The notes under the pieces: generated by a model
The model's database searches: none
What the model saw: the letters and a program-made list of their open reading frames with translations, nothing else
What the model was told of the DNA's origin: nothing
Origin: Micrasema longulum
Taxonomy: Eukaryota; Arthropoda; Insecta; Trichoptera; Brachycentridae
Assembly (NCBI GenBank): GCA_022494885.1
Contig: JAGVSM010004576.1
Location: 1 to 64,000, forward strand
Direction: 5' to 3'
DNA: 64,000 bases
In this document: positions 35,940 through 47,999 of the stretch, in pieces
Position numbering within the stretch: position 1 is the first letter of the stretch
How the letters are laid out: each line of letters begins with the position of its first letter
Position numbers and translations under genes: made by a program

Positions 35940-37735
35940 TGCCGGTCTTAGAACAGGGTATTGACCCCAGTTGGAGTGGTAATGATAAAACAGTATAGAT
36001 ATTATGTTTGCATGTATGTACTCTTAACTAAAATTGTATGTTTGATGTATTATTACCTGATATTTTTTTCTGAAAAAATTGAATAAATGTCCTCGATGGT
36101 GCGATCATTCACTCACGCAACTTTTTGTATTTTCGCAAATTATTCGTAAATGGAAAAAGTTTCTCAAAACTCGAAAGGTAAATTGAGATTGATATCAGTC
36201 GAGATTAACGAGATTTCAATAATGCCTCGAGATAAGCGTTTTAATTTTGAAACGTGATTTTGGGTGGAGACGTTTTGAAGTGTAAATTAATGTTTGTGCG
36301 TGGCTGTAAATTTGAAAAAAAAACTGAAAAGTTATATTTTTCCATTAGAAGAGATTTTTCAAAGAGATAGCAAACAATGGTTTTAAAATTTTCTAAAAGG
36401 AGACAGTAAAATAATGACATTTTAATCAAAGGCGCATTATTAAATAGACACGTTACTAATGTAAAGAAAATGACAACTTCAGTGCCTTCATTCTCTACAA
36501 ACTTTCATCATGATCAGACGTGATGCTGCGCAAAAAAATAGCGTCGTTGTGTTAAAGAAATATCGTTTTATTTTTAAATGCAATCCAATTTATGGAATAA
36601 GTATTGTAGACAGTTAATTATATTTTTAAATCCATTTTTTAATTTGTTGACCATCTGTGGCCCATATATATATGGTAACAAGATAGGTACAATGAAATAA
36701 ATATGAACTATGGAAATATGTATATTTCTTTCTTATATGAATGATTGCATTTGTGTATCGCGATATGCTATTTCTTTTCTTAAGAAATGTAAAGAACAAC
36801 GCAATGTTTGCTATTTCTTAGATGTAACTTGTATCGAAATAACGTATCTATTTATTACACGTCTATGGTCTAAGGTTTTTTACTTCATTCTTAATTCGTA
36901 AATCCTAATTGAAGTTTTATTAAGATACTCTTTTGTGGCATAACTCTCACAAATTAAGCAAAATATATGAAATATCAAAATTACGTTATTCAGCTTAAAT
37001 ACACATTCAAAGAAACATAACCATCGGCAGATTAGTCGAGTAAATTGCGTGTAACAGTTTACGCTAATGCCGCGCCATTTAGAAATAATCGGAAACCTAC
37101 TTTTAGACTTATCGATTTTCGATAATATTACGTAAGAACAAGAAAATGTGTGGTCCCTTTTATGATTTGATTTTTCGTACTCAAACATACCAAGAAACAG
37201 GAAAAAGCCATTTAAAAAAAAGTTATGCTTTCTCGCGTAACGAAATGTAATTTTTTTGTATGCACCCTAGCCCCAGAAATTCACCTTCTCAAAGCACCAT
37301 ATTTATTTACATTCATAAGTTCTCCTTCTTTACTATCCAATTAATTGTCTGTCAATGTGGACCTACTGTGGAACTTCTATTCACTATCTTTTAAGTATGG
37401 TGTGATTTTTTTTTATCTTAGATATTTCTCGATTATTTTCCTTGTATTTTCTCTTTTCATTCGAAGAAAATTATCAGTATCTAGTGATTTACGTATATAA
37501 ACGTCCAAGTGCACATTAACTACTTCATTTATTTTATTTTGATTCCTCACATACGTATTGAAGCAAACTTTTATTTTTAACTATTGGTAGGTAGGAAAAA
37601 AATGTAAGTACAAATAAAAGTTACAGAAAGTCAAACAACAACAAAAAAGTATACGTATACAGGTCTCTAAATACCCGATAATAATGAGAGCTGAAAAATA
37701 GGAGTTAGATACTGCTGTAAAATTAGTTTAATATT
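35940..37735. other. Last sulfatase intron, part next to the GFSAS exon
   Basis: No repeat family recognised. Frames at 36710-36901 and 36880-37188 are low-complexity and unsupported. Confidence 0.6.
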
Positions 37736-37741
37736 AAATAC

Positions 37742-38122
37742 CTGGAACAGCTACACATGTTGAAGAATTGGTCCATGGGCAGTTGATAGTAGCCTGATCT
37801 CTCAAGAGAGACATCTCCGATGGAGTGCTGGTCCTAATGATGGAGTTAAGGGCCTTTGTGGTGTCACTGTCAGTCACAGCGTTGTAGTCGTAAGGAACAT
37901 ACTGCAGGTTCCAGGTTCCATCTTCTCCGTAGTATGCGTCGAAGGCTCCTTCTTTGTACTCGCCGAGAACCAGCTTCCAGGAGCCGCGCCTGTAGGCAGC
38001 TACTCGCTCCACCTCGTCAATGTTGTGGAGGACCTCAACTCTAGGGGATCTTCGGTTGTCGAGGAAACTAAGCCATTGGTCTATTCCGTCTGTGGTGTAG
38101 GGAAGAGATGCTGAGAAGCCAC
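37742..38122 (-). CDS. Arylsulfatase B-like, long C-terminal domain exon
   Basis: This exon of 381 nt runs from a ttctAG acceptor to a ccag/gtattt donor. It encodes GFSASLPYTTDGIDQWLSFL, a stretch with RRSPRVEVLHNIDEVERVAA, YRRGSWKLVLGEYKEGAFDA, YYGEDGTWN, and ends in CPWTNSSTCVAVP. The LHNID block matches the sulfatase segment after the active site; the SWKLVLG strand and the following polar insertion before the last exon are typical of insect arylsulfatase B-like proteins. One N-glycosylation sequon (NSS) and two cysteines near the end fit a secreted or lysosomal protein. The window's intron upstream is only 1.04 kb; the one downstream is 10.6 kb. Confidence 0.94.
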
Positions 38123-38589
38123 CTAGAATACGTATAATTTATAGTTTTCTGCTCGAAATTCAGAATGTAAGTAACTTATGCGAAATTCGTTTACTATTGT
38201 GACGTTCAGATAAAGTTTGATATTTTAAAATTTGCAATGCCAATTGCATGGAAATTAACAAAATATCAAATTCAATGTGCACGAATTGGTTGATCCGATT
38301 CATTTTTTGAAAACACGCAACCAATTACGTACGACTTATAGTATATTCTGGAATAAGGATTTGAATTGGAAACGTCTATTGGCTTCAATATTTTTGGCAG
38401 AATGTGTACAGAACTTAGAAAATTGTATTTTTATGGGAAGTTGGATATAAAAATCATTTTCCTACAAGTGATAAAAATTAGATAATTTAATTGTAATTGT
38501 AAGTTAGTCGAAAAAGTACGAAAAAAAAATATAAAAATGGTTTTAATAAAAATAAACTACTTCGACAAGTCTCAAGTTCATGAGAACAA

Positions 38590-38885
38590 TAACCAATCAA
38601 TTATAGCGTTGTTATGTGTTGTGATAGATTTTTGGTTTCCGGGTAGCCATTTTTTCAACCTTTAGTAAATTTTGACAGCTATTGGCTTCTTCTTTTAGCA
38701 CAATTCACCGACAACTATTCGAGGTGCCACGGGTGGAGTATTTTCAAAACTATAAAACATTAAAAAATCATAGCTATAACATTTACATTTTTTCACATTT
38801 TTTTTAAATAGCTAAGTTTGATAGTCTGTTAACAAATTATGTATGAGCATTACATTTCCTGGTTAAGAAGGGTACTCATTCCGTT
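38590..38885. repeat. Repeat family D copy
   Basis: Shares with 58490-58690: a gttgt.atagattt..gtttccggg..gcca block and, ~170-230 bp on, a gtttgatagtct.tta block. Orientation and class unknown. It lies in the intron between the GFSAS and SLWEG exons. Confidence 0.45.
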
Positions 38886-39162
38886 TTAAGCCAGACAAAT
38901 AGTTTATTCCAATAATTGTAATAAAGGTACGTTTTTTGGGATAAGACCTTAACGCCATATTGTTAGCTTTATTGTGAATATATCTTGACTGTAGATAGTT
39001 TTCATTTAGACAGTAAAATCTTCCTTCACATTTTCATTTGTGTGTTTGTTTTAGAAACCGTTCTCCTACCGTTTTGGCAAATTGAACAATTAGGTAGGAA
39101 TGTATTTTATTTTAATATCAGGAAGTGCATGCAGACCTTAGTTGTTGGTCTAATAACTTTAC

Positions 39163-39298
39163 CTGCAGCAGACATGAAGGTGGGAAGCCAATCTGTGATA
39201 TGGACCAGCTCGTTGGAGACTCGGGGAGTATCACGGAGAGTGCGGCTCCACACGCACGCGGGGACTCTTATGGCACCTTCCCAAAGAGACAATTTTAT
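39163..39298 (-). CDS. Arylsulfatase B-like, exon with SLWEGAIRVP
   Basis: This exon of 136 nt starts in phase 0 after an acceptor reading cttcCAG and ends gcag/gtaaag. It encodes IKLSLWEGAIRVPACVWSRT, LRDTPRVSNELVHITDWLPT, FMSAA. The Lys before SLWEG is in the position of the active-site Lys318 of human ARSB (RKWSLWEGG). HITDWLPT matches the highly conserved HISDWLPT. The last base G is completed by GT of the next exon to give Gly. Bases on the other strand give a longer open frame (38985-39344) which I regard as a shadow. Confidence 0.94.
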
Positions 39299-39363
39299 CT
39301 GGAAGAGTCAAATAAATTTGAATTACCGTCATACTATTATCTGACCTGATTATGCTTAGAGAG

Positions 39364-39428
39364 CTGCATAATTATCTCGATTAAATGCGGCGTATTTCGA
39401 CAATATTTTACACAAAGTTTCATGCTTC
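39364..39428 (-). mobile_element. SINE family A short fragment
   Basis: Matches only the stretch attaaatgcggcgtatttcg plus attttacacaaag of the family body. Close to the 3' side (plus coordinates) of the SLWEG exon. Confidence 0.45.
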
Positions 39429-39546
39429 ATGTGTCGTGTCATTTATTTTATTCAGAAAATACAGTTATACAAAACAAGCATTGAAAATAAAGATTTTTTG
39501 ATAATAAGACCAATTAAATTTTCATAAAGTAAGTTAAAGCTGTAAA

Positions 39547-39851
39547 TATATTATGTTAATAAAATTTGTATAAAACCACTCACCAACTTATCTGTCTACC
39601 GGTTTCGAGACGTAACCCGTCTCTTCGTCAGGACAACAACACTACACCAACATTCAAATACTACTACACACCTTCACCATAGTAGATTTGCAAAAATATA
39701 AAATCGACATGCAGGTTAGACATATGCTTCACTACGCCACCACCGAGGGAAACCGGTAGACAGAAAAGTTGGTGAGTGGTTTTATACAAATTTTATTAAC
39801 ATAATATTAAAATGTTGGACCACAAAGTTAATGCTTTGAATATTAATAATA
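39547..39851 (-). mobile_element. Penelope-like terminal element with inverted arms and 12-bp target-site duplication
   Basis: A 305-bp insertion in the 14.6-kb intron is flanked by the direct repeat taaagctgtaaa (39535-39546 and 39852-39863). Its two ends are inverted copies of about 50 bp: 39554-39604 against 39751-39801, both carrying accggtagacag followed by the gttggtgagtggtttta block. The minus-strand left half contains a hammerhead-like motif. A ~100-bp tail ending in attaataata is shared with 1680-1790. Terminal inverted partial repeats, variable target duplication and hammerhead motifs are all described for Penelope-like elements, but no coding region is left, so the class is inferred. 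Confidence 0.6.
39591..39637 (-). ncRNA. Hammerhead ribozyme-like motif (type I, minimal palindromic helix III)
   Basis: Read on the minus strand from 39637: stem I 5' strand UUGUC, core CUGACGA (39631-39625), one extra A, stem II GAGACG / CGUCUC closing a GGUUA loop (39623-39607), core GAAA (39606-39603), helix III ACCGGU palindrome (39603-39598), A17 at 39597, then GACAG (39596-39592) pairing with UUGUC. All invariant core positions CUGANGA, GAAA and UH are present. Deviations: one A inserted between A9 and stem II, and a helix III with no loop, which would need dimerisation or a CCGG tetraloop. Cleavage would fall between 39597 and 39596. Activity is untested. Confidence 0.5.
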
Positions 39852-39869
39852 TAAAGCTGTAAACATTAG

Positions 39870-41625
39870 ATAGAACAAAATAACTCAAGTGAGAATATAA
39901 TAATCGTTAACGTTAACGTTTTCTATAGAGGTAATGATAATAAATAAAAATACTGACTAAAGACTCAAGAGTCATCCATCACACATATATGAACGAACCT
40001 ACATGCATATATAAAACAAAAAAAATCAACTCCATGAAGAAAGAAAAGAAAAATGTCTGCAGCAATACCGAGTCCATTATAATTTTTCAGGTATGTCTGA
40101 TAAATAAATTTGAGGTATAAGTGTTTTATATATACACAAATTATTTTTCAATATTAAAAACGCAGCGTTTTTTCTATGAATTTAATTCCTTTCGGTTATT
40201 CGGCTCTTTATTTTCGGTTTCTCGACGTTTGTATTTTTGTAAAATGTATTTCTCATTTTTTTAAATTTATTTATTCTACTTATTTTGTACATTAACGCCC
40301 AAGAGGTATTTATTAAAAAACATACATGCTAATGTACATATAAAACACAAATAATCAAATAAGTAAATGGACAGAAAAAAGATGTGAGATTGTAAAAGAA
40401 ATGATAAAAAAGTTAAATAAAGTTTAAAAAATTAGGGCAAACACAAAAAACATTAAGTGTATAAATTAAAAATGCGAAGATACAAAATAATAAAGTGAAT
40501 TTTGTAAAGCAAATAAATTAAATACAGTATTACGGAAACCAAGAATGATAAACGCATGTGAATTAAACAATCAAGCAAGCCTTTTCACGAAAAAGGAAGA
40601 AATAAAAATGGCTTAAACTGGATATTTTATTGTCTTCTAGCGCATTCTTAAAATACATTTTTTAAACAATGTTTGATATTTTTCTGATTTTATTGGAAAA
40701 ATCACAAAAGGCCCCTATAAGCCGATAAACAGAATCCAATAGTTATCGATCATTTTAATTAAACATTAATTTAATTGCTTTTAATAGTGTCAAGATCGCG
40801 TTAGTAAACAAGTTGAATAAAATACAAGTATTTATGAGCCCAATAAACTAATCACAATGAATTATGAATTATTACTTAGATAATGAGGGCCGACTATACA
40901 ATGAAAATCCATAATGCAGGGGGAAGTCCGTGGAAATTTTCATTGAATAAAAATGAAGCGTTTCGGGAAATGGAGCTAATGAAAAATTATATATAATAAA
41001 TATACACATCATTATTCATATTTTATTATTTGCATCCAAAACTATGGTTTTATAAGAGAGCCTTGCTGTCATCTAGCGGCCGTCATATTACGGCGAATGA
41101 CTTAATGTCGGTACAAACCAATGGCGCTGGTTGATTGAGAGAGAGCGTTGATTGTGAACAGAACGTCAAACATCGGTGAAGACATTTGCAGGATAGCCGT
41201 CATAGTGTTGCAAACAGTCTTCTGTCGGTTTTTCTCGTGTAGCGGTGAATATTTTTGCCTGTCAAAGCTGTCTAAATGGTGCAAAAGTAATATTGTGTGA
41301 TTGTGTGTAAGAGAGCACACAATATAAAAAAGCCCAAATAAAACAAAATTTGCAAAGAAATATAAGGACAGCATTCGAGAAATCAGATATTATAATGTAA
41401 ATAACAAACAAATGAAATGAATAATAATAAAACCTTTATCATCTAATATAATACTGTTTTTATATTTCAAAAGATTTCTTCTAATGATATTATTCCGATA
41501 GCAGGTAGGTACTTATTTCAGCTTAATTTTTGGATGGATAATTTGTCATAAATTAATAGTATGCATATTTAATACGTTCACTCTAAAAAAAATTACCAAA
41601 AATACAATTTGTCTATTTATTAACA
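39870..41625. other. 14.6-kb intron, AT-rich part without recognised elements
   Basis: Long A/T-rich stretch; around 41050-41290 complexity rises (gccttgctgtcatctagcgg) without a match. Frame 41102-41374 minus has no known domain. Confidence 0.55.
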
Positions 41626-41629
41626 AATT

Positions 41630-41715
41630 ACAACAGGGATGGAGAATACCTTAAAAAGGGGAATATGGAAGTCTCGGCATTTACAGGGCTTATGACCTGT
41701 CAATGGCTGCTATTT
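41630..41715 (-). repeat. Repeat family B fragment
   Basis: Nearly identical to the left arm of the 29985-30476 hairpin (acaacagggatggagaatac) and so the same subfamily. Confidence 0.75.
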
Positions 41716-43058
41716 ATGTTTAGATAATATGATTATATTTACGAATTAAACGATACATTTGTGCTGTTTTCATAATTTTATTGTGATTAAATTATTTAAT
41801 CATCACACGTGGCGGCTTTACTCTTCTTTGCATCATGTCTGATCACGATGAATGTTTGATCGAGAATGAAAACAAAGCAAGAAAGGCCATTATCCACCTA
41901 TTGAAAGACCATGTATTAGGCGCTTGTAACGTGAATATTAAATAATACCTCATTGAGTAATATTTTTAACGTGAAATGTCCGAAAAAGCGGATGAAATAT
42001 TGAAAATCTATTGAGTTCGTATAGTTATAAAATATAAAATAATATCACGTCACGATAAGGAAGTTCAGTGTTTTTTTATTTGTCAGTAGACCATTAAACT
42101 AAACCAATCAAATTTAAAAATATATCGTATTATCAGCGCTTGAGAATTTTTGTATTTCTGAAATTACTCAGCGACTGACGTTTTATGTTCGGGCAGTTCT
42201 GCCGATTGGTCCGTTGACTTAGCGTAAACCGGAAATTTTTCACAAATCACTCATCATTGGTTGATTTATATGAACCAGTGATAACGTTCAAAGCAGTTCG
42301 TTTTTATAAACATATTTTTTTATTATTTTTTCATACATTTTTAAGAAACTTAACCGTACAATTTAATGCTTTTATGTTTATATATCGTAAAAAAACATTG
42401 TATATAATTTTTTCGTAGAGCTGAAGTTCCTCATTGGCATTTAAGGTAGGATTTCTTCAACTGTCACACCTGTTGATTTTTGTGAAGTGGGTGTTTTATC
42501 AAACCATACTCCATTTCCATTGCTACATAAATTTTATTTATTCAATTTAATTAGGTATTTTGTTGTAGTGATTTATATGACATGTTTACATGGGGAGTGC
42601 GAAGCTGTGTAACAATTTATTACAATTTGAATTATGAAAACAGCTGTGTTATTACTGAATTCAATTAGTCCCTAGTTGTCGGTGAAAGTATGAAGGGGAA
42701 TTTCGTACAATAAAACTTTCAGGAAAAGTACTCAAACTTACTTAAGGGTCAAATGCGATTAATGGATAAATATGGAAATTTCTACTAAAAGACTGAAAAT
42801 ACATTTAATTATGCGATATGGAGAATCAGCATTACGTTAAGGAATGTGAAGTATTTACTACTACCAGCAATTCTAAACCTTTTTAGTATATCTAATTAAC
42901 AAAACTAGTAATAGATTTAAAGCTATCACGCAATAGTACCCAGAAAATGAGAGAATCGTGAATCCAACATACACCCAAATTCTTTTAAAAATGCTCATTA
43001 AAAACATATGTTAAGTTAGTAAGCTTTGATGATGTTTTAACTCTTTTGGAATCAATTT

Positions 43059-43190
43059 TTTTGCATGTTCCAAACCGTATCACCAGAAGTCAAAATCTGC
43101 TATTAATCAAATTTTCTAAGAGCAATTTTTGTTTTTATACCCTGTCCAGAATCTGTAGATTTGTCAATTTGTAACACAACTTGATTTTCA
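43059..43190 (+). pseudogene. Jockey-like retrotransposon fragment
   Basis: The frame reads VPNRITRSQNLL, a variant of VPNHVTRSQNLL seen at 9159-9350, followed by SKSNFCFYT. It abuts the mariner relic on its right. Too short to place further. Confidence 0.6.
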
Positions 43191-43234
43191 TAGATCTCTT
43201 CGCCAAAAAAACAGTGTGACTGAAGCTCTTTGAG

Positions 43235-44085
43235 GGCTAAGAGGCTTTGAGGGCTAATCACTAAAACGAGAGAGGCGACCATGTATGGCGAATGCAGCCC
43301 TCAGATTATTGGTTGTGGCTCGTGCAGTATGCGCCGTTTCTTTATCCTTTTAAAATCATATTTTCTCCTATCATAATTCATCCAATTGAGGAAGTAAAGA
43401 GTCGTTGAGCATAGCTCTGTACCGCTCGCCATCCACAGTAATCGTTTGGCCTGCGGCGTTTTTGAGAAAATAAGGCCCGATGACTCCTTCATCTTAAACA
43501 TCACACCACGCTGTAACTTTGAGCGAATGTAATGGCTCTTCGTGGGCTATACGCGGATATTTAGTGCCCCAGAAGCGATAATTCTGCTTATTCAAATATC
43601 CACAGAGATGTAAATGAGCCTCGTCGGTCATGATGATATTCGATAAAAAGTTGCCTTCTTCGTGGTCAAGGTTCAGGATGGCTTGAGCGTAGGTTACTTA
43701 CGCTTGGTGGTCAACGGCCAACAGCTGATGCACTGGTTGCACTCTGTAAGGGAACATCTTCAAGTTTTTTACCAAAATTCTCTGTAAAGACCGCCGATTG
43801 ATGCTCAATTGCGTGGCACGTGGTCTGATCGATCCTTCGGGGTCCTCTGCGACATCTTTAGCCACAGCCATATTTTCAGCAGAACGACTGCTCCGGGGCC
43901 GGTGAGACCTGGCAGCATCTCGTGTTGTCTCATATTCTTCTAGGTGAGCGGCTAAACGCCGTAGTATTTGCCCAGTTAGTGTCGGACGACCGGGACTACT
44001 CCTAATTTCAGCATTCTTGAGGAGTACAGCGATTTACGTCTTGTTGCGTGTATTTTGTATCAGTTTACTTCACAAATATCGAAGC
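43235..44085 (-). pseudogene. Mariner/IS630-type transposase relic
   Basis: Minus-strand translation gives SSPGRPTLTGQILRRLAAHL near the 5' end, then LSINRRSLQRILVKNLKMFP, a DEAHLHLCGYLNKQNYRFWG block, HSLKVTAWCDV, and EGVIGPYFLKNAAGQTITVD. This is the order of a DDE transposase in the Tc1-mariner superfamily as found in many insects (DEAHFHLSGYVNKQN...). In-frame stops after DHQA and CDV and loss of the C-terminal third show it is dead. No terminal inverted repeats were recognised. Confidence 0.85.
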
Positions 44086-44189
44086 AGAACTTACATTTAT
44101 CGCACAAATTTTGGCATCTTCTGATAGGGTGAAGACTTTTGCGCTACCTTGTACATACGTATAATTTTTAAATTTTTAAATTTTATAGA

Positions 44190-44640
44190 TTGTACTATGG
44201 ATGGATAACTGAAAATTCATTTTCTTACTTTTTTGCTTGTATTATGTTTGTTTTGTAATTTTTTGTTTTTTTTCATACTTATTTAATTTGAGGTGTGTAG
44301 TTGTATGAGATGTTTAATACTTTAATCACCTTTAAGCTGTATTACTTTGCTGAATTATCTCATTCTTAATACATGTTGCTTTTTAACTTGTGTTATATAT
44401 AATGCATACTTTTTCATAATCAAAATCGCATGGGATATAGAAGATAAGTTTGCAATAATTATTATTTTTGGGATAAGTTGTTGATTTATAATGTACAATA
44501 ATTTTGATTCTGCTTTTGGAAATATAATTATAGTTAAAAACAAAAATACACCCGTATATAAATATTATTATCTGCATGTCACTTCTTGGGAACATTAAAT
44601 AAAATCATATATAATATGTTTTAAATTTAAATAAAAAAAA
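44190..44640 (+). mobile_element. Jockey-like 3' UTR remnant
   Basis: The last ~75 bp (cttgggaacattaaataaaat, atatataatatgttttaaat and A tail) match the 3' end of the element at 55930-56685. Only UTR-like AT-rich sequence is left. Confidence 0.5.
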
Positions 44641-44647
44641 GCGTAAA

Positions 44648-44748
44648 AGTTATTTCCATTAATGTAACAAATACGATCCATATACGCTGCAACTGGAATT
44701 CCAATACAGCGCCCTATGCACCACTAGGTGTGGATAGATAAATTATAA
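44648..44748 (+). mobile_element. SINE family A, 3' fragment
   Basis: Contains atgtaacaaatacgatcc, gcgccctatgcaccactagg. Follows the Jockey-like 3' UTR remnant directly. Confidence 0.75.
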
Positions 44749-45083
44749 TATAACCTTTGTAATATTTGCTCTTGCCACGGATATTAAAATGAAGTTGGAG
44801 TCATGCTCCTTCAGTCACGGACTTACCAAGATTATCAGCTCGTTGGCGCATGACATTATGCAAGATCTGATATCTATCTACCTTTATCCAAATGGCTGGT
44901 GCGTTGCAAATTCATTTTGGATTTTGAATTTAATTATAATTACGTCTCAGACATGAGAGAATACATAATATTATTTTAACCCTTAACTACCATTACTGGA
45001 CTGTTCTATTCCGTTATGCTATAAAAGCAAAACGAGTATATACAACATGTTAGACGAAATATCGTGTGTTAGGAATAAGAATA

Positions 45084-45148
45084 AGTCGTCATTGCCCTTT
45101 CCGCACCTAGTGGTGCAAAGGGTACTGCATATTAATCACTGCACAATA
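45084..45148 (-). mobile_element. SINE family A, 3' end fragment
   Basis: Contains gtcattgccctttccgcacc and tagtggtgcaaagggtactg. Confidence 0.75.
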
Positions 45149-45509
45149 ATCCTGAATTAATCACCCACTCCTTAAAATACAGATTTCTTAGAACGCCTAG
45201 GAGAATACGTCACAAGTAAACATAAATATAGGGTCAACAATGTTTTGAGTATGTCCAAATGTTTGTGAATTTATTTTATTTATTAAAAGAAAACAACAAC
45301 CATTACAACAACAAAAACATATTTACGAATAAACCAAAATTATAGGCCATTTATAGTTTTCTATACATTACTAAATACAATGTCAAAAAAATAAGAAAAA
45401 CGTATATTGAAATAGCCGCTCAGCATCATTCCACACGTAAAAAATAAATAAAATATAACAATAATAATGAAATAATAAGAAAGTAAAAATAAAAAAGTTT
45501 TTTGTTTAC

Positions 45510-45618
45510 TCACTTAAATCAGCCAATGATAGGAAATAAAATCTCTAAATGCCTAGAATTTCATACTCCCTTCTCAAAAATGTTTTCCCTCTGTGTTGCA
45601 ACAAATTTATATAAAAGT
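45510..45618 (+). repeat. Repeat family B fragment
   Basis: actcacttaaatcagccaat, cctagaatttcatactccct, tctcaaaaatgttttccctc. Confidence 0.65.
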
Positions 45619-46043
45619 GGGTATTTAAAAAAAACATAAATATATTTTTTTAAATATTGTGGCGTTAAATAACACAAGAATAAATAAATGTTCTGGTTCG
45701 GTTAAATAACATAATCATAATTGACAGTTTCTAAAATGTTTGCCTTACGCCCGAAGGTTCCTGGTTCGATTACCGATAAGATCACAAAATTAAATATGAT
45801 TTCTCATAAGACAGGGGGCTCTGTTTTGTAATTCACTACTATAATAAGACCTCTTGACCTGTTTAGTGCCTAAAAATACAAAAAAATAAAAATCCCTAAT
45901 TCTCCTTATTGTAAATTATAACCTCTATTTTGAATGTGCTTAATTTGAACTTTTGTTGTAGATCTAAAACGTTTTGTGAAAGTTTTACATAGGTGAAAAA
46001 TAAATGCATGTTTATTTCTACAAAATCTGTGGGTGTTTTTTTT

Positions 46044-46198
46044 AATATTGCCATTATTCTCTTTCCCATACCAAATGGTGCGTAGAGTACCGCTTTGGTT
46101 TACCAACAGCAGAGTCTCTTGATTATTTTTGTTACGGGAAGGTAAGATGATCATTTTTTATGTTTAAGGTGTCAGTCAAGGGACCTGTGAAATGGGTC
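46044..46198 (-). mobile_element. SINE family A, 3' half, minus
   Basis: Contains cattattctctttcccatac, ccgctttggtttaccaacag, gggaaggtaagatgatcat, and tcaagggacctgtgaaatgg. Confidence 0.8.
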
Positions 46199-46679
46199 AA
46201 CGGGTTACCGTACGATTTCAATGTATTAGTCGTACAAGACAAATGATCAACTTAACTATGGAGTTAAACATAAAAATTTCAGCTTTATTTGATCACTACT
46301 CTAGCAAAAAAAAGTTTTAAATTAAAAATAGTTCTAATTTTTTTCTTTGCTTGTTTAAACATGTTGTGTTCACATACAGTTGATAATGGACAATGTCTAA
46401 ACTTAATATATTGCCATTATTAAATAAAAATAAGCAATAAATAAAATGCATTCAAAATGTTTTTAAAAACAGCTTGCCCACCACATACCACGCACCCAAT
46501 CTGAGGACATAAGTCTACTTGGCGGTGCCCACATACACGAAAAAGTTGCTAGTTTCGAAACGAGAAAAGCTGCCTGTATGAGCTCTTTGTAATCTGAGCA
46601 CCTTTGTGCTAAAAGAAGGTAATACAGAAGTACATGATATGCACTTCGTCGGATTTAGAAAAGAGCGAAATTAATTCTT

Positions 46680-46832
46680 CACTGACTGGGATTAAGACAA
46701 GGGACTAGCAAAGATTCTAGTTTAAAAACACTATTATTTTATTTTGTATTTCACGTCGGCATGTCGAGAATCGAACCTGAGACCTTTCGCATGCCAGGCA
46801 AATGCAAAGATCTTTTGGCAATGAGGCGGACA
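46680..46832 (-). mobile_element. SINE family A, 5' half, minus
   Basis: Contains the middle (agggactagcaaagattcta region) and the tRNA-like head, B box as tgtcgagaatcgaacctgag and A box ending gaggcggac. Confidence 0.75.
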
Positions 46833-47417
46833 AAAAAATATAGCACGGGGTCAAATATGAGTCCGCCATGGCGCAAATAATTTTTTTCCACCATGTTAGT
46901 TAAGGGTTACCATAGCCGCGGCCAAAGAAGCTTAAGTGGGTCAATGTTGATGTTACACGCAAGTAATGGATTCGTTATTTAATTGTAATTACAAGATGAT
47001 GGTTAATGGTGAGATAAGCGGAAACCTGTCAGTGATACCAAGTTATGAATGAAATTATTTGAATCAATGCACAGCGCGCTTTAAACAATGGTGCTGCAAA
47101 GGTGTGCTGTCTTGTAATTGCTACTTTAGATAGTTGCATACATTTTGTAACTTATTCAACAAGATTAAAAATAAAAAAAATTAAATTATTTTATTTAGTT
47201 CTTTGATAAACATAGTCTAATATACGTATATTTACATCAATACTTATTCTAACATTATTTATTACTATTGCACATTTACTATACGTAATTAAATTAAAAT
47301 ATTCAAACTAATTTATAATGTATTATTTATGTTTAAAGCATTAATTTTGTTATTGAACATTTAAACGAATGTTAGTAAATATTAGTTAATTTATAATATT
47401 CAAACTGTTCAATATGT

Positions 47418-47896
47418 ACAGTCATTTCGGGTAACATTGGACCACTTCAACAAGTTTTTTCTAATATTTTTTTTATTGGATCGAGTCAGCTGCAAACTTA
47501 TGAATTATTTGGTGTTCTGAATGCTCCATATAAAGTTGACCACAAAATTTATAAAATTTCATGAAAACATAACTTTAATGATGTTTTTATGGGTAATCCA
47601 ATGTTATATTGATATTTGGGTAACTTTGGACTTCGATGTACGAATTTTTTGATTTTTGACTAAAAAATCTCTCCGGGTAACATTGAACTATATTTTTTTT
47701 TATATAAAATACTCTTCTGATTCAAAGCATTTTAAAAAAAACATGAATTTGTCTCCATTACCCCAAACAAACGCACTCTTGGGCTTGAGCGGTGGTACCA
47801 CACAAATAAAAATTTTGATAAAGCTTTTTTTATTATTTTAGAATGTAATCAGTCATATAAGTCAGGTTTTTGTCCAATGTTACCCGGAATGACTGT
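47418..47896. mobile_element. Inverted-repeat element E with internal motif repeats
   Basis: Terminal inverted repeats of 25 bp: acagtcatttcgggtaacat... at 47418-47442 and its complement at 47872-47896 with one mismatch. The motif gggtaacattggac also recurs inside at about 47618 and 47674. Length 479 bp, no coding frame; MITE-like. Neither a TA nor a longer target duplication is clear. Confidence 0.75.
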
Positions 47897-47999
47897 TCAC
47901 TTATTCACTATTTACAATAAATATAACCTAGTATTTTTTACATATATGCTCTTTACATTTAATTTTCAATATATTTAGACTTTTTTCTTTTTTTATGCT

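Noticed and set aside
38985..39344. 119-codon plus-strand open frame
   Set aside because: Antisense shadow of the SLWEG exon, which has conserved sulfatase residues and valid splice sites on the minus strand.
44355..44595. Two overlapping minus-strand open frames of 62 and 70 codons
   Set aside because: They run antisense through a retrotransposon 3' UTR remnant and have low-complexity composition.
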